Shown one piece after another: positions 1 through 7,910 of a DNA stretch of 64,000 nt. How positions within the stretch are numbered: position 1 is the stretch's first letter; each line of letters opens with the position of its first letter. The notes under the pieces were generated by a model, which was not told the DNA's origin, made no database searches, and was given only the letters and a program-made list of their open reading frames with translations. Origin of the DNA: Giardia muris (lineage: Eukaryota; Fornicata; Diplomonadida; Hexamitidae); contig CM016929.1 of assembly GCA_006247105.1 (NCBI GenBank), forward strand, positions 310,001 through 374,000, read 5' to 3'. The position numbers and the translations under genes were made by a program.

Positions 1-126
1 TCGACACTTCACCTCCTCTGTCAAAAAGAGGTCTAGGAGCATGAGGCAAGGACTGAGAACCCTCTCCTGTACCAGAGAACTGCGAAGGAGGTGGAGCCTT
101 CGTAAGCTCTCGTAGGTAAGAGGAAA

Positions 127-1236
127 ATGCTTCTCGCCCTTCTAATGGGGATTCTTGCATTAGGTAACATTTATCCTGGGTATGAAGAATATGCGGAGAT
201 AAGGAAGGGTCTCTACGTCTGGTCCCACCATACGGCCAACCGGCTTAATGGAGTCCCGTCTTGGATAGTTCTAACACAGAACAATCATGGGGAAATGCAG
301 CGCCTCGTAGACTTCTGTAAGATGCAAGGGGTTGACAAGGTCCTCCTATTTGCAGGCTCTGTGGAATGGGAATATGACGATTACTACAGTCGTGGGGTTT
401 TCCCATATCATGAAGATCTGCTCTTTAACGTTCGTTTCTTGCAGACACAAGGGCTCGACGTCGACCTCATGGTGTATCTGAATGATGAGCCGAACAACCT
501 CACGGCATATGAGCGGATGGAGGAGGTAGCGCAGATCGTCAAGAAGTTGAACAAAGAAGGGACGAATATCGGGTCTCTGCACATTGATCAAGAACCATCA
601 AAGCAGAACCAATACAAGAAGCTATTGGAGATGTTAAGCCTGTCACGACAACAATGCCCCATTGGAGTATCATTGAAACCGCAGTGGGTGCGTGAAAGGC
701 TTACCGATATCACCGCCTTCTTCACGATTGATGATGTGCGTCACTTACCCGAATTCAAGGACTTTCAGCCCACGAAGGAAACAACCTTTAGTGACCTAGT
801 CTTGATGGTCGCACCAAACTCCACTATGATGGCCTATAGTAACGAGCCCGATACCATCTTGAGTCTGGGGAGGCAGGCTCTTGATAGTGCCTCCCGTGTT
901 GGCCTGACCAGACTTGACATCGCAATGGAGACTGGCTTTGTTAACAATCTTCCAGAAGAAGAGACGACACACTATTGGATCCAAGCGAATAAGCCATTGT
1001 GGTTCAAACGCTTCCGATGCCTTGGTGGAAAGCTTGAGAGGTACGCACAGGAACTGGGGCTCAAGACCAAAATGATAGTCCACGATTATGCGCAATATCA
1101 CACGACCCTTTATTGCCAGTCTCCGGCCCTCGAGAAGATGGCGATCGAGGTCCCATACCTCAGCTGCGAAGGGGACCCCGATACCCTAATCAGCCGAATC
1201 GCATGCAACAGGAAGAGGGAGGTACTCGATAAGTGA
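127..1236 (+). CDS. Secreted TIM-barrel-like protein (possible glycosidase fold)
   Basis: The 369-residue product starts with a short hydrophobic signal peptide (about residues 1-15), so it should enter the secretory route. The body alternates predicted beta strands and helices as in a TIM barrel. A strand ends in HIDQEP (Asp and Glu two apart) and a later stretch reads MMAYSN followed by an LDIAMETG strand, an order that recalls GH18-like and bacterial barrel proteins of unknown function. No transmembrane segment or GPI-type tail is evident. The ATG directly follows a GGAAAA tract. SARAF-like gene follows 57 bp downstream on the same strand. The fold assignment is inference from pattern; substrate and activity are unknown. 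A bacterial origin is possible but not shown. Confidence 0.55.
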   Translation: MLLALLMGILALGNIYPGYEEYAEIRKGLYVWSHHTANRLNGVPSWIVLTQNNHGEMQRLVDFCKMQGVDKVLLFAGSVEWEYDDYYSRGVFPYHEDLLFNVRFLQTQGLDVDLMVYLNDEPNNLTAYERMEEVAQIVKKLNKEGTNIGSLHIDQEPSKQNQYKKLLEMLSLSRQQCPIGVSLKPQWVRERLTDITAFFTIDDVRHLPEFKDFQPTKETTFSDLVLMVAPNSTMMAYSNEPDTILSLGRQALDSASRVGLTRLDIAMETGFVNNLPEEETTHYWIQANKPLWFKRFRCLGGKLERYAQELGLKTKMIVHDYAQYHTTLYCQSPALEKMAIEVPYLSCEGDPDTLISRIACNRKREVLDK

Positions 1237-1293
1237 TCATTGATGATAACGTCAATTGATGTTTCAGAAGGAGATACGTGAGAGCGAAGAAAA

Positions 1294-1965
1294 ATGCTCC
1301 TCACCCTCCTTGCCCTTGCCTGGGCATATCCTCTTCGGCGTGTGAGGCTCTCCCATGTTCCGGAGCTGGTCTTTAGAGATAACAGTTATACGATAACTCG
1401 GCGCTCCGAGAGTTACCCCCAGCTGCAAAAGGAGCATGGGAGATGGTGGTATGATGCGGTCCACACGGTACGTTGTCGTAACCTCGGCTTCCGTGGGAAT
1501 GACCTTCTCTGGAGTTGCACAACAGACGATTTATCTCCCCAGTACCGCATATCGAGCCCTGTCGTGTCCTGCGAGGGCTGGGACGGGCCAGGCGACGCAT
1601 ACGTCGTCGAGGGCTCATGTTTCCTTGGCTTCTCGGTTGAGAAGATTCCGATGCGACGGTCCACCACCCCGTCTTGGGCCATACCACCAGCCCGAGACGA
1701 CTCCCTCCTTCAAGACATAATCAGCTGGGTACTGAGAGCACTCCTGATCACCTTCGTCCCAGGCTTGTTTCTCATGATTAGCCTCTCGTCCTGCTGTTGT
1801 CACCGTCGCTTCCCTCGGTATCGTGCTCGGAATTTGAGGCCACAGGTACCAACCGTTAGCATCAACATGGGGCTGCCTCCAGGATCAGTCGATTACGATG
1901 AAGACGAGAGGAGACGCCGAAGGGATGATCGGAGTGGTGCTGTAGCTACCACAGTCGTATACTAG
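1294..1965 (+). CDS. SARAF/TMEM66-like store-operated calcium entry regulator
   Basis: The 223-residue type I membrane protein has a signal peptide (residues 1-12), a luminal domain with four cysteines (61, 75, 93, 109), one membrane span (about 145-165) and a short basic cytoplasmic tail. The luminal domain carries the SARAF family signature in order: an ITRRSESYPQL stretch, VRCRNLGFRGNDLLWSC, a D-D-L-S-P-Q-Y-R-I strand, then VVSCEGWDGPGDAYVVEGSC. In animals SARAF sits in the ER membrane and damps store-operated calcium entry by acting on STIM. The protein is shorter than human SARAF (about 340 residues), mainly because the proline-rich tail is reduced. The ATG follows an A5 tract. Its 3' end overlaps the convergent Nudix gene by 20 bp. 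Confidence 0.85.
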   Translation: MLLTLLALAWAYPLRRVRLSHVPELVFRDNSYTITRRSESYPQLQKEHGRWWYDAVHTVRCRNLGFRGNDLLWSCTTDDLSPQYRISSPVVSCEGWDGPGDAYVVEGSCFLGFSVEKIPMRRSTTPSWAIPPARDDSLLQDIISWVLRALLITFVPGLFLMISLSSCCCHRRFPRYRARNLRPQVPTVSINMGLPPGSVDYDEDERRRRRDDRSGAVATTVVY

Positions 1966-2467
1966 CTCCGTCGAGTCTTTCAAGAGCCAGGTACACCATC
2001 TTTGTGAACGCATCACGGTTTTGACGTTGCGTCGTCTCAAACTCCGACAGAGTCAGCCAAATACCACCGGTTACCTCTACTCCGTCCACCACAGGCTCAT
2101 CCGCTTCCCCTGCTTCCCCAAGGTAGAAGTGGCAATAGCAGGGCCTATCGTCACAGATAATGATGCCAGTCCAAAGCTTCTGAGCTTCAAGACGATCCGG
2201 AGTGATCAAGATCCCAAGCTCCTCCTTAAGCTCTCGAGAGGCGGCCTCGGAGAAGCTCTCCTCCACCCGTGCCAATCCCCCTGCTGAGATGTCGAGTATC
2301 CCGGGCCAGAGCTCCTTGTTAGGAGAACGTCGTTGGAAGTACAGCTGGTCTCCACGCCGGAGAAAGACGTAGACCAGTGCACGGACGTCCCCGATGGATA
2401 GCTGGTCTCTAGTCTTCGTCCCGATGACCACAAGCGTATCTGGGTCGTAGACGTGTGTGTATTCCAT
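1946..2467 (-). CDS. Nudix hydrolase, IPP-isomerase-like subgroup
   Basis: The 173-residue protein has a complete Nudix box GX5EX7REUXEEXGU: Gly64, Glu70, Arg78-Glu79, Glu82-Glu83, Gly85-Ile86. Nudix enzymes hydrolyse a diphosphate linked to another moiety, with the box glutamates binding Mg2+ or Mn2+. An N-terminal stretch before the box (DVRALVYVFLRRGDQLYFQ, then RSPNKELWPGILDISAGG) resembles the bacterial YfcD / plant Nudix-3 group related to IPP isomerase, but the isomerase active-site cysteine cannot be assigned, so hydrolase is the safer call. It is probably cytosolic because no targeting signal is seen. The gene is divergent from UTP18 with 13 bp between the two ATGs. Confidence 0.85.
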   Translation of the reverse strand: MEYTHVYDPDTLVVIGTKTRDQLSIGDVRALVYVFLRRGDQLYFQRRSPNKELWPGILDISAGGLARVEESFSEAASRELKEELGILITPDRLEAQKLWTGIIICDDRPCYCHFYLGEAGEADEPVVDGVEVTGGIWLTLSEFETTQRQNRDAFTKMVYLALERLDGASIRLW

Positions 2468-2480
2468 AGGAGAAAATCAA

Positions 2481-3908
2481 ATGGAGGAGAGCGTGAGTGA
2501 TTCAGAGCTATACCGGCACGTATTCGGAAATACCTACCGCGAGAACATTATCGTGCCCAATGAGGAGCCGAAGGAGGCCGATCTTAAGGCCGAAGGCAAG
2601 GAGGAGGACTCCGAGATAACATCAACCGATTCCTTCTTTCGGGATAGTGATGAGGCGTCTGAAGACGAACAACTACTCCGAGCTGAGAAGGGCCAGGGAC
2701 ATACCTGGGCACGTAGTAAGGAGGGGGACGACTTGGGTTTCGTCGATGACTTTAATGAAGACGACATCAATCTGCAAGAGCCAAGAAGGAAGCGTGCGAT
2801 TGGGATGGATGACCTGCACCTAGAAAAGGGTATGGAACTAACCGCGGCAGATACCCCGATGGGTTTTACCCTCAATGTCGACCTTCATCCTATAGGAAAG
2901 TTAGCAGTCGTCACCTCTTCAGATCGAAGGGTCAGACTCTTCGAGATTGGGGAGCGTAGCAACTCCCTCATCCAATGTCTCTTCTTTCAACAATTGAGGC
3001 CGCAAAAGGCTTTCTTCTGTGGACGGGCCATAGTGGTAGTGGGGCACTCTCGTTTCTATCACATCTTTGACCTACATACCGCTGCAGACATTAAGAGGAC
3101 ATCACCGAACATTGAGAAGCCGGATAAGGATCGGGCCTTAGAGATCTCGAAGGTGGGCAAAAGCCTCGCGCCAAGGACATTAGCGAACGCTGTCGCGGGT
3201 TGGGATGGTAAGCTGATCTTCTTTACAGAGGATGTGAGGTGTAAGAATACACAGAATCTCAGATCAAAACTGGTTTATGGCTTAGAACTTGAGACGAACG
3301 CATACGCCTACAGAATTCCACATGGCTTGCAACGGGCAGACTTCCTATGCTATATCGATGCCGGACATGGTGGCATGAACTTACTAACAAACCCGCTGCT
3401 TGTGGTGGCTGGAACCACGCATGGAAGAATTTCCCTCATTGAGTTCGATTCTCATAACAATTACAGAAGCCTTCCTCCAATCCTCTTCGGTGATGATGCT
3501 GCCTCCATCACGGCATTGGCTACATCACCGACCTTAATCGCCGTGGGAGATGACGTCGGCTTCATTACCGTCTATCGTGTGGCAGATGTCATGAGCACAA
3601 AGCCAGTGGAAGGCTTCAGAAGGGTGAAGCCAGCCTTCATGATCAAGAACCTTGTCGATCAGATCGAGACTTTAACCTTCAATCCTACGGGCGAGATATT
3701 GGTGGCTGCTACCACCCATGGAGAGACACGCTTCATCAATACTCACTTCGGTCGTGTCTTTGACATCACTAAGCCACCAAGAAACCTTGTGGGCTGCACC
3801 TTCATCCCAGACTCAAGTCTGATGTACACAACGGTACGTGGTGGGCGTGTGGAGACGTACATGCTCCCCTTTTACGAGCGCAAGCGCGCTCTCCTTGCCT
3901 CGAAGTAA
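2481..3908 (+). CDS. UTP18: U3 snoRNP/SSU processome protein UTP18 (WD40)
   Basis: The 475-residue protein has an acidic N-terminus (to about residue 110) and then a beta-propeller. Matches to UTP18 include LHPIGKLAVVTSSDRRVRLF (first blade), a blade with QKAFFCGRAIVVVGHSRFYH leading into FDL, and the closing region starting FMIKNLVDQIETLTFNPTGE and ending RGGRVETYMLP. UTP18 belongs to the UTP-B group with PWP2 and UTP21 and works in 18S pre-rRNA processing in the nucleolus. I chose the ATG at 2481 because it follows AGAAAATCAA; an upstream in-frame start at 2457 would overlap the divergent Nudix gene. The stop codon is embedded in an AGTAAAC poly(A)-type motif. PWP2, its partner, lies at the right end of this window. 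Confidence 0.75.
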   Translation: MEESVSDSELYRHVFGNTYRENIIVPNEEPKEADLKAEGKEEDSEITSTDSFFRDSDEASEDEQLLRAEKGQGHTWARSKEGDDLGFVDDFNEDDINLQEPRRKRAIGMDDLHLEKGMELTAADTPMGFTLNVDLHPIGKLAVVTSSDRRVRLFEIGERSNSLIQCLFFQQLRPQKAFFCGRAIVVVGHSRFYHIFDLHTAADIKRTSPNIEKPDKDRALEISKVGKSLAPRTLANAVAGWDGKLIFFTEDVRCKNTQNLRSKLVYGLELETNAYAYRIPHGLQRADFLCYIDAGHGGMNLLTNPLLVVAGTTHGRISLIEFDSHNNYRSLPPILFGDDAASITALATSPTLIAVGDDVGFITVYRVADVMSTKPVEGFRRVKPAFMIKNLVDQIETLTFNPTGEILVAATTHGETRFINTHFGRVFDITKPPRNLVGCTFIPDSSLMYTTVRGGRVETYMLPFYERKRALLASK

Positions 3909-3910
3909 AC
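3904..3910 (+). promoter_or_regulatory. Poly(A)-type signal AGTAAAC overlapping UTP18 stop
   Basis: AGTAAAC contains the UTP18 TAA stop. It matches the Giardia AGTRAAY polyadenylation consensus, so the 3' UTR is expected to be only a few bases long. Confidence 0.55.
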
Positions 3911-3923
3911 CCTCAAAAAGAGC

Positions 3924-5090
3924 ATGAGATGTTCCTCATCGTCCACGCAAGCATTGGAGATGCCCTTTGGGCCGAGCGAGGAGAGCCAGCAGGCGCGGGA
4001 CCGCGACGAGGAGCATTTCCAGGATTATCTAGCAAGCGTTGGGGGACGCGTTTCAAACTCCTATGTGGAGATAATTGCATGTGGGACTCTGCTCCTGGCG
4101 GTCATCGTCCTCATCCTTCTAAGCGTCTTCACTCCGCCCATCGACGTGCGGAGCTTGGTGGGCCTGATGCTTCCGAACACGGACTATGCGTTTGATTTGG
4201 AGACGTACATGAAGATTCTCAACATCAAGGGGGAGCCGATCCAGGTCGTCCTGGGTAGCCGAGGCAACTCCGCGTACAAGTCCCACGATTATTTCCTCTG
4301 CCCTAATAAGCCTGAAGAGTACTTCTTCCAGAATCAATCCACGATGCAGAAGGACATGGTCTACACCCTTCCCTTCTCCTTCGATCACCTCAGTAATTAC
4401 TTCACGTTTGGGACGGCGACGAACGTGAACTTCATCTCCTTGGAGGTCAACACGGAAACGGCACAGCATGTCCAATTCACCGACTACATCTGCATTTACA
4501 GGAAGCAGTGGAAGCTCGTACACGACGCTACTCTCGATCGAGAGGAGTGCATAGTCCTCTATGACATCTTTACATCGAATTGGCCCTCGACTATCAACGA
4601 GATCATTAGTTGTCCTTATCAACAAGGGTGCGAATACGCAATCACGGTCATCCCGGGGATCATCTATAGAGACATGCAGATGGAATTACAGGTGAATCTC
4701 GGATACCCCGTCTACGACCTACAACGGTGTACCTACATGCATCCTGGGGATTGGATCCCACCGGAGCGTCAGGGGGGAGCATGGATCGTCATCAAGGTAG
4801 GCTATGGCTCGAACGATATCATAGACACGATCGGGATACGGCTTCGAAGGTCTAACGTCACCGGGTACGTCGTCTTGGGGATCATCTTCTTCCTTCTCCT
4901 GGCCCTCGTCGTAACCGGGATCACCCTCTTCTTCATATATCGTCACCGTTATTTTGGCGTCGTGATCAAGCGAGTATCGAGGGAGAATGAGGAGCAGCGC
5001 AGGATCCACTCCAGAATCGAGAGAATCAGCAAGGCCCTGCAACGGGAGGCTACAAATTTATCATCTCCCAGAGTTGGGCAGTCCCACTGA
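3924..5090 (+). CDS. Membrane protein with two spans and a large non-cytosolic loop
   Basis: The 388-residue protein has two hydrophobic spans, about residues 49-69 and 312-339, separated by roughly 240 residues that contain several cysteines (for example in YDYFLCPNK-like, DYICIYRKQ, EECIVLYD, SCPYQQGCEYA and LQRCTYMHPG contexts) and Asn-linked glycosylation sequons (NQS, NVT). That architecture places the loop in the ER lumen, a vesicle or outside, with both termini cytosolic. The C-terminal 49 residues are basic and helical. The ATG at 3924 follows CTCAAAAAGAGC; an internal ATG at 3960 is possible. The 3' end overlaps the convergent SPC24 gene by 41 bp. I do not recognise the family. Confidence 0.7.
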   Translation: MRCSSSSTQALEMPFGPSEESQQARDRDEEHFQDYLASVGGRVSNSYVEIIACGTLLLAVIVLILLSVFTPPIDVRSLVGLMLPNTDYAFDLETYMKILNIKGEPIQVVLGSRGNSAYKSHDYFLCPNKPEEYFFQNQSTMQKDMVYTLPFSFDHLSNYFTFGTATNVNFISLEVNTETAQHVQFTDYICIYRKQWKLVHDATLDREECIVLYDIFTSNWPSTINEIISCPYQQGCEYAITVIPGIIYRDMQMELQVNLGYPVYDLQRCTYMHPGDWIPPERQGGAWIVIKVGYGSNDIIDTIGIRLRRSNVTGYVVLGIIFFLLLALVVTGITLFFIYRHRYFGVVIKRVSRENEEQRRIHSRIERISKALQREATNLSSPRVGQSH

Positions 5091-5589
5091 CGCTATCGTC
5101 AAACCTAATCGGCTTTGCGATCTCCTCGCTAAGGACATATCCAAGGTCTGCTCGATCCCAATGCACCCCCGATATCGTGTGGTACAGCTGTATCAGTACT
5201 TTCCCCTCCTCAAGTTCCGCTTGCTTTCGTTCTAGCCCCTTCTGTACGTTATCTCGAAGCGAAACTTGATTTGCCAACAGAGTGTCAAGGTCCGCTTGTG
5301 CCTCAGCTAACTTCCCACTCATCTCCTTGCACTGCTTCTCCAATGCCGCATACTCGTCCTTCAGGTGCGTCAAGGCCCCGGTCCGCACGTGTGGGACTGA
5401 ACGCTTCGCCTGAGTGATCCCATTGAGACGGTGGATCGCGTCGACCAGAAGCCCCTGTTGGGCCGTCATCGCGGCGTTTATCTCGTTCCGCATCTCGATG
5501 ATCTGCTGGCATAGAGAAAGCTCGCCCCCACGCTCCATGTCCTGGACCAGCTCGTTCACCAGACACAGGGCGGCACTATATTGGTCCAT
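5050..5589 (-). CDS. Kinetochore protein SPC24-like (Ndc80 complex)
   Basis: The 179-residue protein has helical N-terminal and coiled-coil parts (to about residue 122) and a small globular C-terminus. The C-terminus has the layout of the SPC24 RWD domain: LIQLYHTISGVHWD, then DLGYVLSEEIAKPIRFD, then a final AQLWEMINL helix; plant and fungal SPC24 show the same order (short strand starting LYxxLxx, a GYV/GYM strand, an F strand, a closing W-x-x-I helix). SPC24 pairs with SPC25 at the inner end of the Ndc80 complex, linking microtubules to the centromere. The start is the ATG at 5589; in-frame sequence upstream has only a TTG. It is the last of three nearly touching minus-strand genes. The call rests on pattern only. 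Confidence 0.6.
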   Translation of the reverse strand: MDQYSAALCLVNELVQDMERGGELSLCQQIIEMRNEINAAMTAQQGLLVDAIHRLNGITQAKRSVPHVRTGALTHLKDEYAALEKQCKEMSGKLAEAQADLDTLLANQVSLRDNVQKGLERKQAELEEGKVLIQLYHTISGVHWDRADLGYVLSEEIAKPIRFDDSVSGTAQLWEMINL

Positions 5590-5598
5590 ACTCAATTT

Positions 5599-6231
5599 TT
5601 AAGCCCTCAAAGCCATCGACCTCGGGATTTGTGCCAGGACGAAACGGATCGGTGTAGGGAAGCACAGGGGCGGCGACTCGAGTAGGGCGGCCGTTGCCTC
5701 TCGCGTCTCATAACAAAGGAACCAAGTGTTGTGATGGAAGAGATGGCCGTCCTCATTCCCCCTCGATAAGGCTGAGGGGGCTGGGTATAGGATCGCGGCC
5801 AGTGGTCCAAACTCCCCGTAGATGGCCCAGACTTGCTCCACAGTAAGAAGGCCTTTGGCCAAGTCACGTGTGGACACGACATGGGAGGGCAATTGATCCC
5901 GCGATAAGGTCCTTGAAGCCCCGGCGTATGCCACGTAACTCGGTGGGTCATGGCTGTGGGATGGAGGTGGTACCGTTGGAACGCTACGCTCTGTCTGGAT
6001 ATATAAAGCTCTTTGCTTGACGTAACACCCACTCAACCGCCTCACCCTGTCTGCAGCCTCCTCGGTCGGAAGAGTAAGATGGTACTCGCCCTCGTTGTCT
6101 CCACTCTCGACCCTGACTCCTAGACGAAGGACGTCCTCGAGAAAGGCCTGGACCTCCAAGCCGCTCACGTCCTGGAGATTCGATACCGTCAGTTTTATCC
6201 CTGTGTCGCTCACAAGTGAAGGGGACGCCAT
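5599..6231 (-). CDS. RRM-fold-like protein, unrecognised
   Basis: The 210-residue protein shows two regions with a possible RRM-type beta-alpha-beta pattern. The first (about residues 11-80) has IKLTVSNLQDVSG, a helix AFLEDVLRLG, then EYHLTLPTEEAADRVRRLSG. The second (about 130-205) has VEQVWAIYGEFGPLAAILYP and later a TWFLCYETREATAALLE segment. RNP aromatic residues are weak, so RNA binding is a guess. The ATG immediately follows the TAA of the prefoldin-like gene (zero spacer), and its own stop is 9 bp before the SPC24 ATG. The zero spacing means the promoter must lie inside the upstream coding region or the genes share a transcript. Confidence 0.6.
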   Translation of the reverse strand: MASPSLVSDTGIKLTVSNLQDVSGLEVQAFLEDVLRLGVRVESGDNEGEYHLTLPTEEAADRVRRLSGCYVKQRALYIQTERSVPTVPPPSHSHDPPSYVAYAGASRTLSRDQLPSHVVSTRDLAKGLLTVEQVWAIYGEFGPLAAILYPAPSALSRGNEDGHLFHHNTWFLCYETREATAALLESPPLCFPTPIRFVLAQIPRSMALRA

Positions 6232-6582
6232 TTAATCCACAGCCGCGAGGCATTCGGCCGCAATGCGTTGGCACTCGTCAATCTCGGCGTCGATCTCCCG
6301 TTCTCGCCGTTGCAGATATGCCAAGGCCTCCTCATGCTCCATTTCCAGAACGATCCCACATCCGAGGTAGATCTGTGGCCGTTGGGGTGGGACAACGCAC
6401 TCCTCATAGACCCCATCTGCGATAGAGACCATGAGCTTCGGCAAGGTCTGGGAGTCCGATTCACGTGGGATCAAAGCTACTCCCCTGATGGCCTCGAGAG
6501 TCGCCCATCTTAGGACCTCCAGCCGGTCGAGCTCCTTGGACGTGTCATTGAAGACGTCTGCAGCGGTAATCATGGCTGCCAT
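6232..6582 (-). CDS. Prefoldin alpha-class-like subunit (PFD3/VBP1-like)
   Basis: The 116-residue product has an N-terminal helix (NDTSKELDRLEVLRWATLEA), a beta hairpin region with VSIADGVYEECVVPPQRPQI and YLGCGIVLEMEHEEALAYL, then a C-terminal helix REREIDAEIDECQRIAAE. This helix-hairpin-helix order and the ADGVYxxxxVPP...LGxxxxLE pattern fit prefoldin alpha-class subunits such as PFD3, which deliver nascent tubulin and actin to the CCT chaperonin. It is short for PFD3 (usually 150-190), with shortened helices. The start is uncertain: ATGs at 6582 and 6573 are candidates; in-frame open sequence continues upstream to 6774 without an ATG and collides with the divergent SSL1 start. UXT-like or another alpha prefoldin is an alternative. 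Confidence 0.6.
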   Translation of the reverse strand: MAAMITAADVFNDTSKELDRLEVLRWATLEAIRGVALIPRESDSQTLPKLMVSIADGVYEECVVPPQRPQIYLGCGIVLEMEHEEALAYLQRREREIDAEIDECQRIAAECLAAVD

Positions 6583-6734
6583 CCTCCCCAGTACTCGGAC
6601 GTTGATTTCAGTTCTTTCAGTTCTTGCAGTTCTCGAGCCACTTATCAGAAAGCTAGGAAGACAATCCCGAGCCTCCTGAGCGAGTCCAACGACCACCCAC
6701 TCCTCGGGGAGACTTAGCGCTTGTGGCCTTAAAA

Positions 6735-7904
6735 ATGTCCCGCCTCGCCAAGCTTTGGCAAGAGCGTGCGGCAAAGCAGCAAGCGATACCGTCAGCCATG
6801 AAGAAGGACGAGTCCACCACCCGACGGAGCGTCCCCTGCATGATCCGTCTCAAGCCTGGGCAACGGTCACGGACCGGGGTTGCGTACCACCTCGTCTTGA
6901 TAGTCGACTCATCGTCAGCCCTCCCGCTCAATTACATAGCAGAGCTTGTCAACAACCTCTTCCGGTACATCAAACACCTTCTGGCGAGCAACCCATTGCT
7001 CCAGATCGCCCTCATCATCCTGCAGAACCGTCTGGCCTTTCTTGAGGTGCAGTTCACGTCGAACTTGGACGCCTTCGAGGAGGTCCTTCAGGATGGCCTT
7101 CGTCCCTCTGGGCATTGCGCCCTCGCTACCGGATTGGACATCGCATTGCGCCTGTTGGAGGGCGCCGAGTCGTGTAGCCGTGAGATTGTTTATGTCAACT
7201 TCTCGCGGATCTCCGTTGATTGTCTCGACGGCGATAGCCTAGTGGAGGCTTTCAAGCGCCTCGGAATCGTCCTGAACATCGTCTCTGTTGATGGGAGCTT
7301 TTGGGCTTTGTCGAATTTAGCAAGACAGACGTCTGGAAAACACATTCTGATTCAAAGGCCGCCCCCGGGCCTCATCGAGCAAAGATCTCGCTTCACACTC
7401 TTCGAGACCCTGCGGAGACTTGGCCGAAGCCGTGTCACTCATAGAGATGGGTCACCGGGGTTCATACACGTCGGCTTCCCAAGCCACTCGAAGCTGCAAG
7501 CGATCTGCTTCTGTCATGGGCGCCCCTGCGCGAAGTATTACAGCTGCCCCCTTTGCTCCGCCATCCTCTGTGGGATCGGCAGGTGTTGCGTCTGTGGGCT
7601 TCAGCTTATGCTCCACCCGAACCTGCATCAGGGTGCCTCTTTGATTCGGAAGGCACCGGCGTACGACGCCTCTCGTGAGAAGTACGAGCGGTGTGGTATC
7701 TGCCAGTTTCCAGGGACGCGTGCCACGGCACAGTGTGCGACGTGTAAGGCAAAATTCTGTGCAAGTTGTAGCCACATGCTTCAGGACTCGCGGATCGTCT
7801 GTCCGCTCTGTATTATCAAGCCGCATCAAACAACTACCTCCGTGACCGGTAACAATGAGGCCATGGCTAAGTCCAATGTCAAGAAGGAGCTGCCCACGAA
7901 GTGA
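6735..7904 (+). CDS. SSL1: TFIIH core subunit SSL1/p44
   Basis: The 389-residue protein matches the p44/Ssl1 subunit of TFIIH, which pairs with p34 and stimulates the XPD helicase in nucleotide excision repair and transcription. A von Willebrand A-like domain spans about residues 55-240 (VAYHLVLIVDSSSALPL, NPLLQIALIILQNRLAFLEV, and the SREIVYVNFSRISVD strand). It is followed by FIHVGFPSHSK, a C4-type finger region (CFCHG, CPLC, CCVCG) and a terminal C1/RING-like finger CGIC...CATCKAKFCASC...CPLC (about 320-360). The start is the ATG after CTTAAAA at 6735; an upstream in-frame ATG at 6723 is preceded by a less A-rich context. The stop lies in AGTGAG, 6 bp from the end of the convergent gene. 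Confidence 0.9.
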   Translation: MSRLAKLWQERAAKQQAIPSAMKKDESTTRRSVPCMIRLKPGQRSRTGVAYHLVLIVDSSSALPLNYIAELVNNLFRYIKHLLASNPLLQIALIILQNRLAFLEVQFTSNLDAFEEVLQDGLRPSGHCALATGLDIALRLLEGAESCSREIVYVNFSRISVDCLDGDSLVEAFKRLGIVLNIVSVDGSFWALSNLARQTSGKHILIQRPPPGLIEQRSRFTLFETLRRLGRSRVTHRDGSPGFIHVGFPSHSKLQAICFCHGRPCAKYYSCPLCSAILCGIGRCCVCGLQLMLHPNLHQGASLIRKAPAYDASREKYERCGICQFPGTRATAQCATCKAKFCASCSHMLQDSRIVCPLCIIKPHQTTTSVTGNNEAMAKSNVKKELPTK

Positions 7905-7910
7905 GTTATC

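Noticed and set aside
178..281. Possible intron: GTATGA donor and TTCTAACACAG acceptor-like motif
   Set aside because: The acceptor resembles the Giardia branch/3' splice element, but the coding frame runs through unbroken with sensible protein sequence, and removal of about 103 bp would shift the frame.
4119..4625. 168-codon open frame on the minus strand
   Set aside because: It lies opposite the two-TM protein, lacks a recognisable domain and is explained by the codon bias of the true gene.
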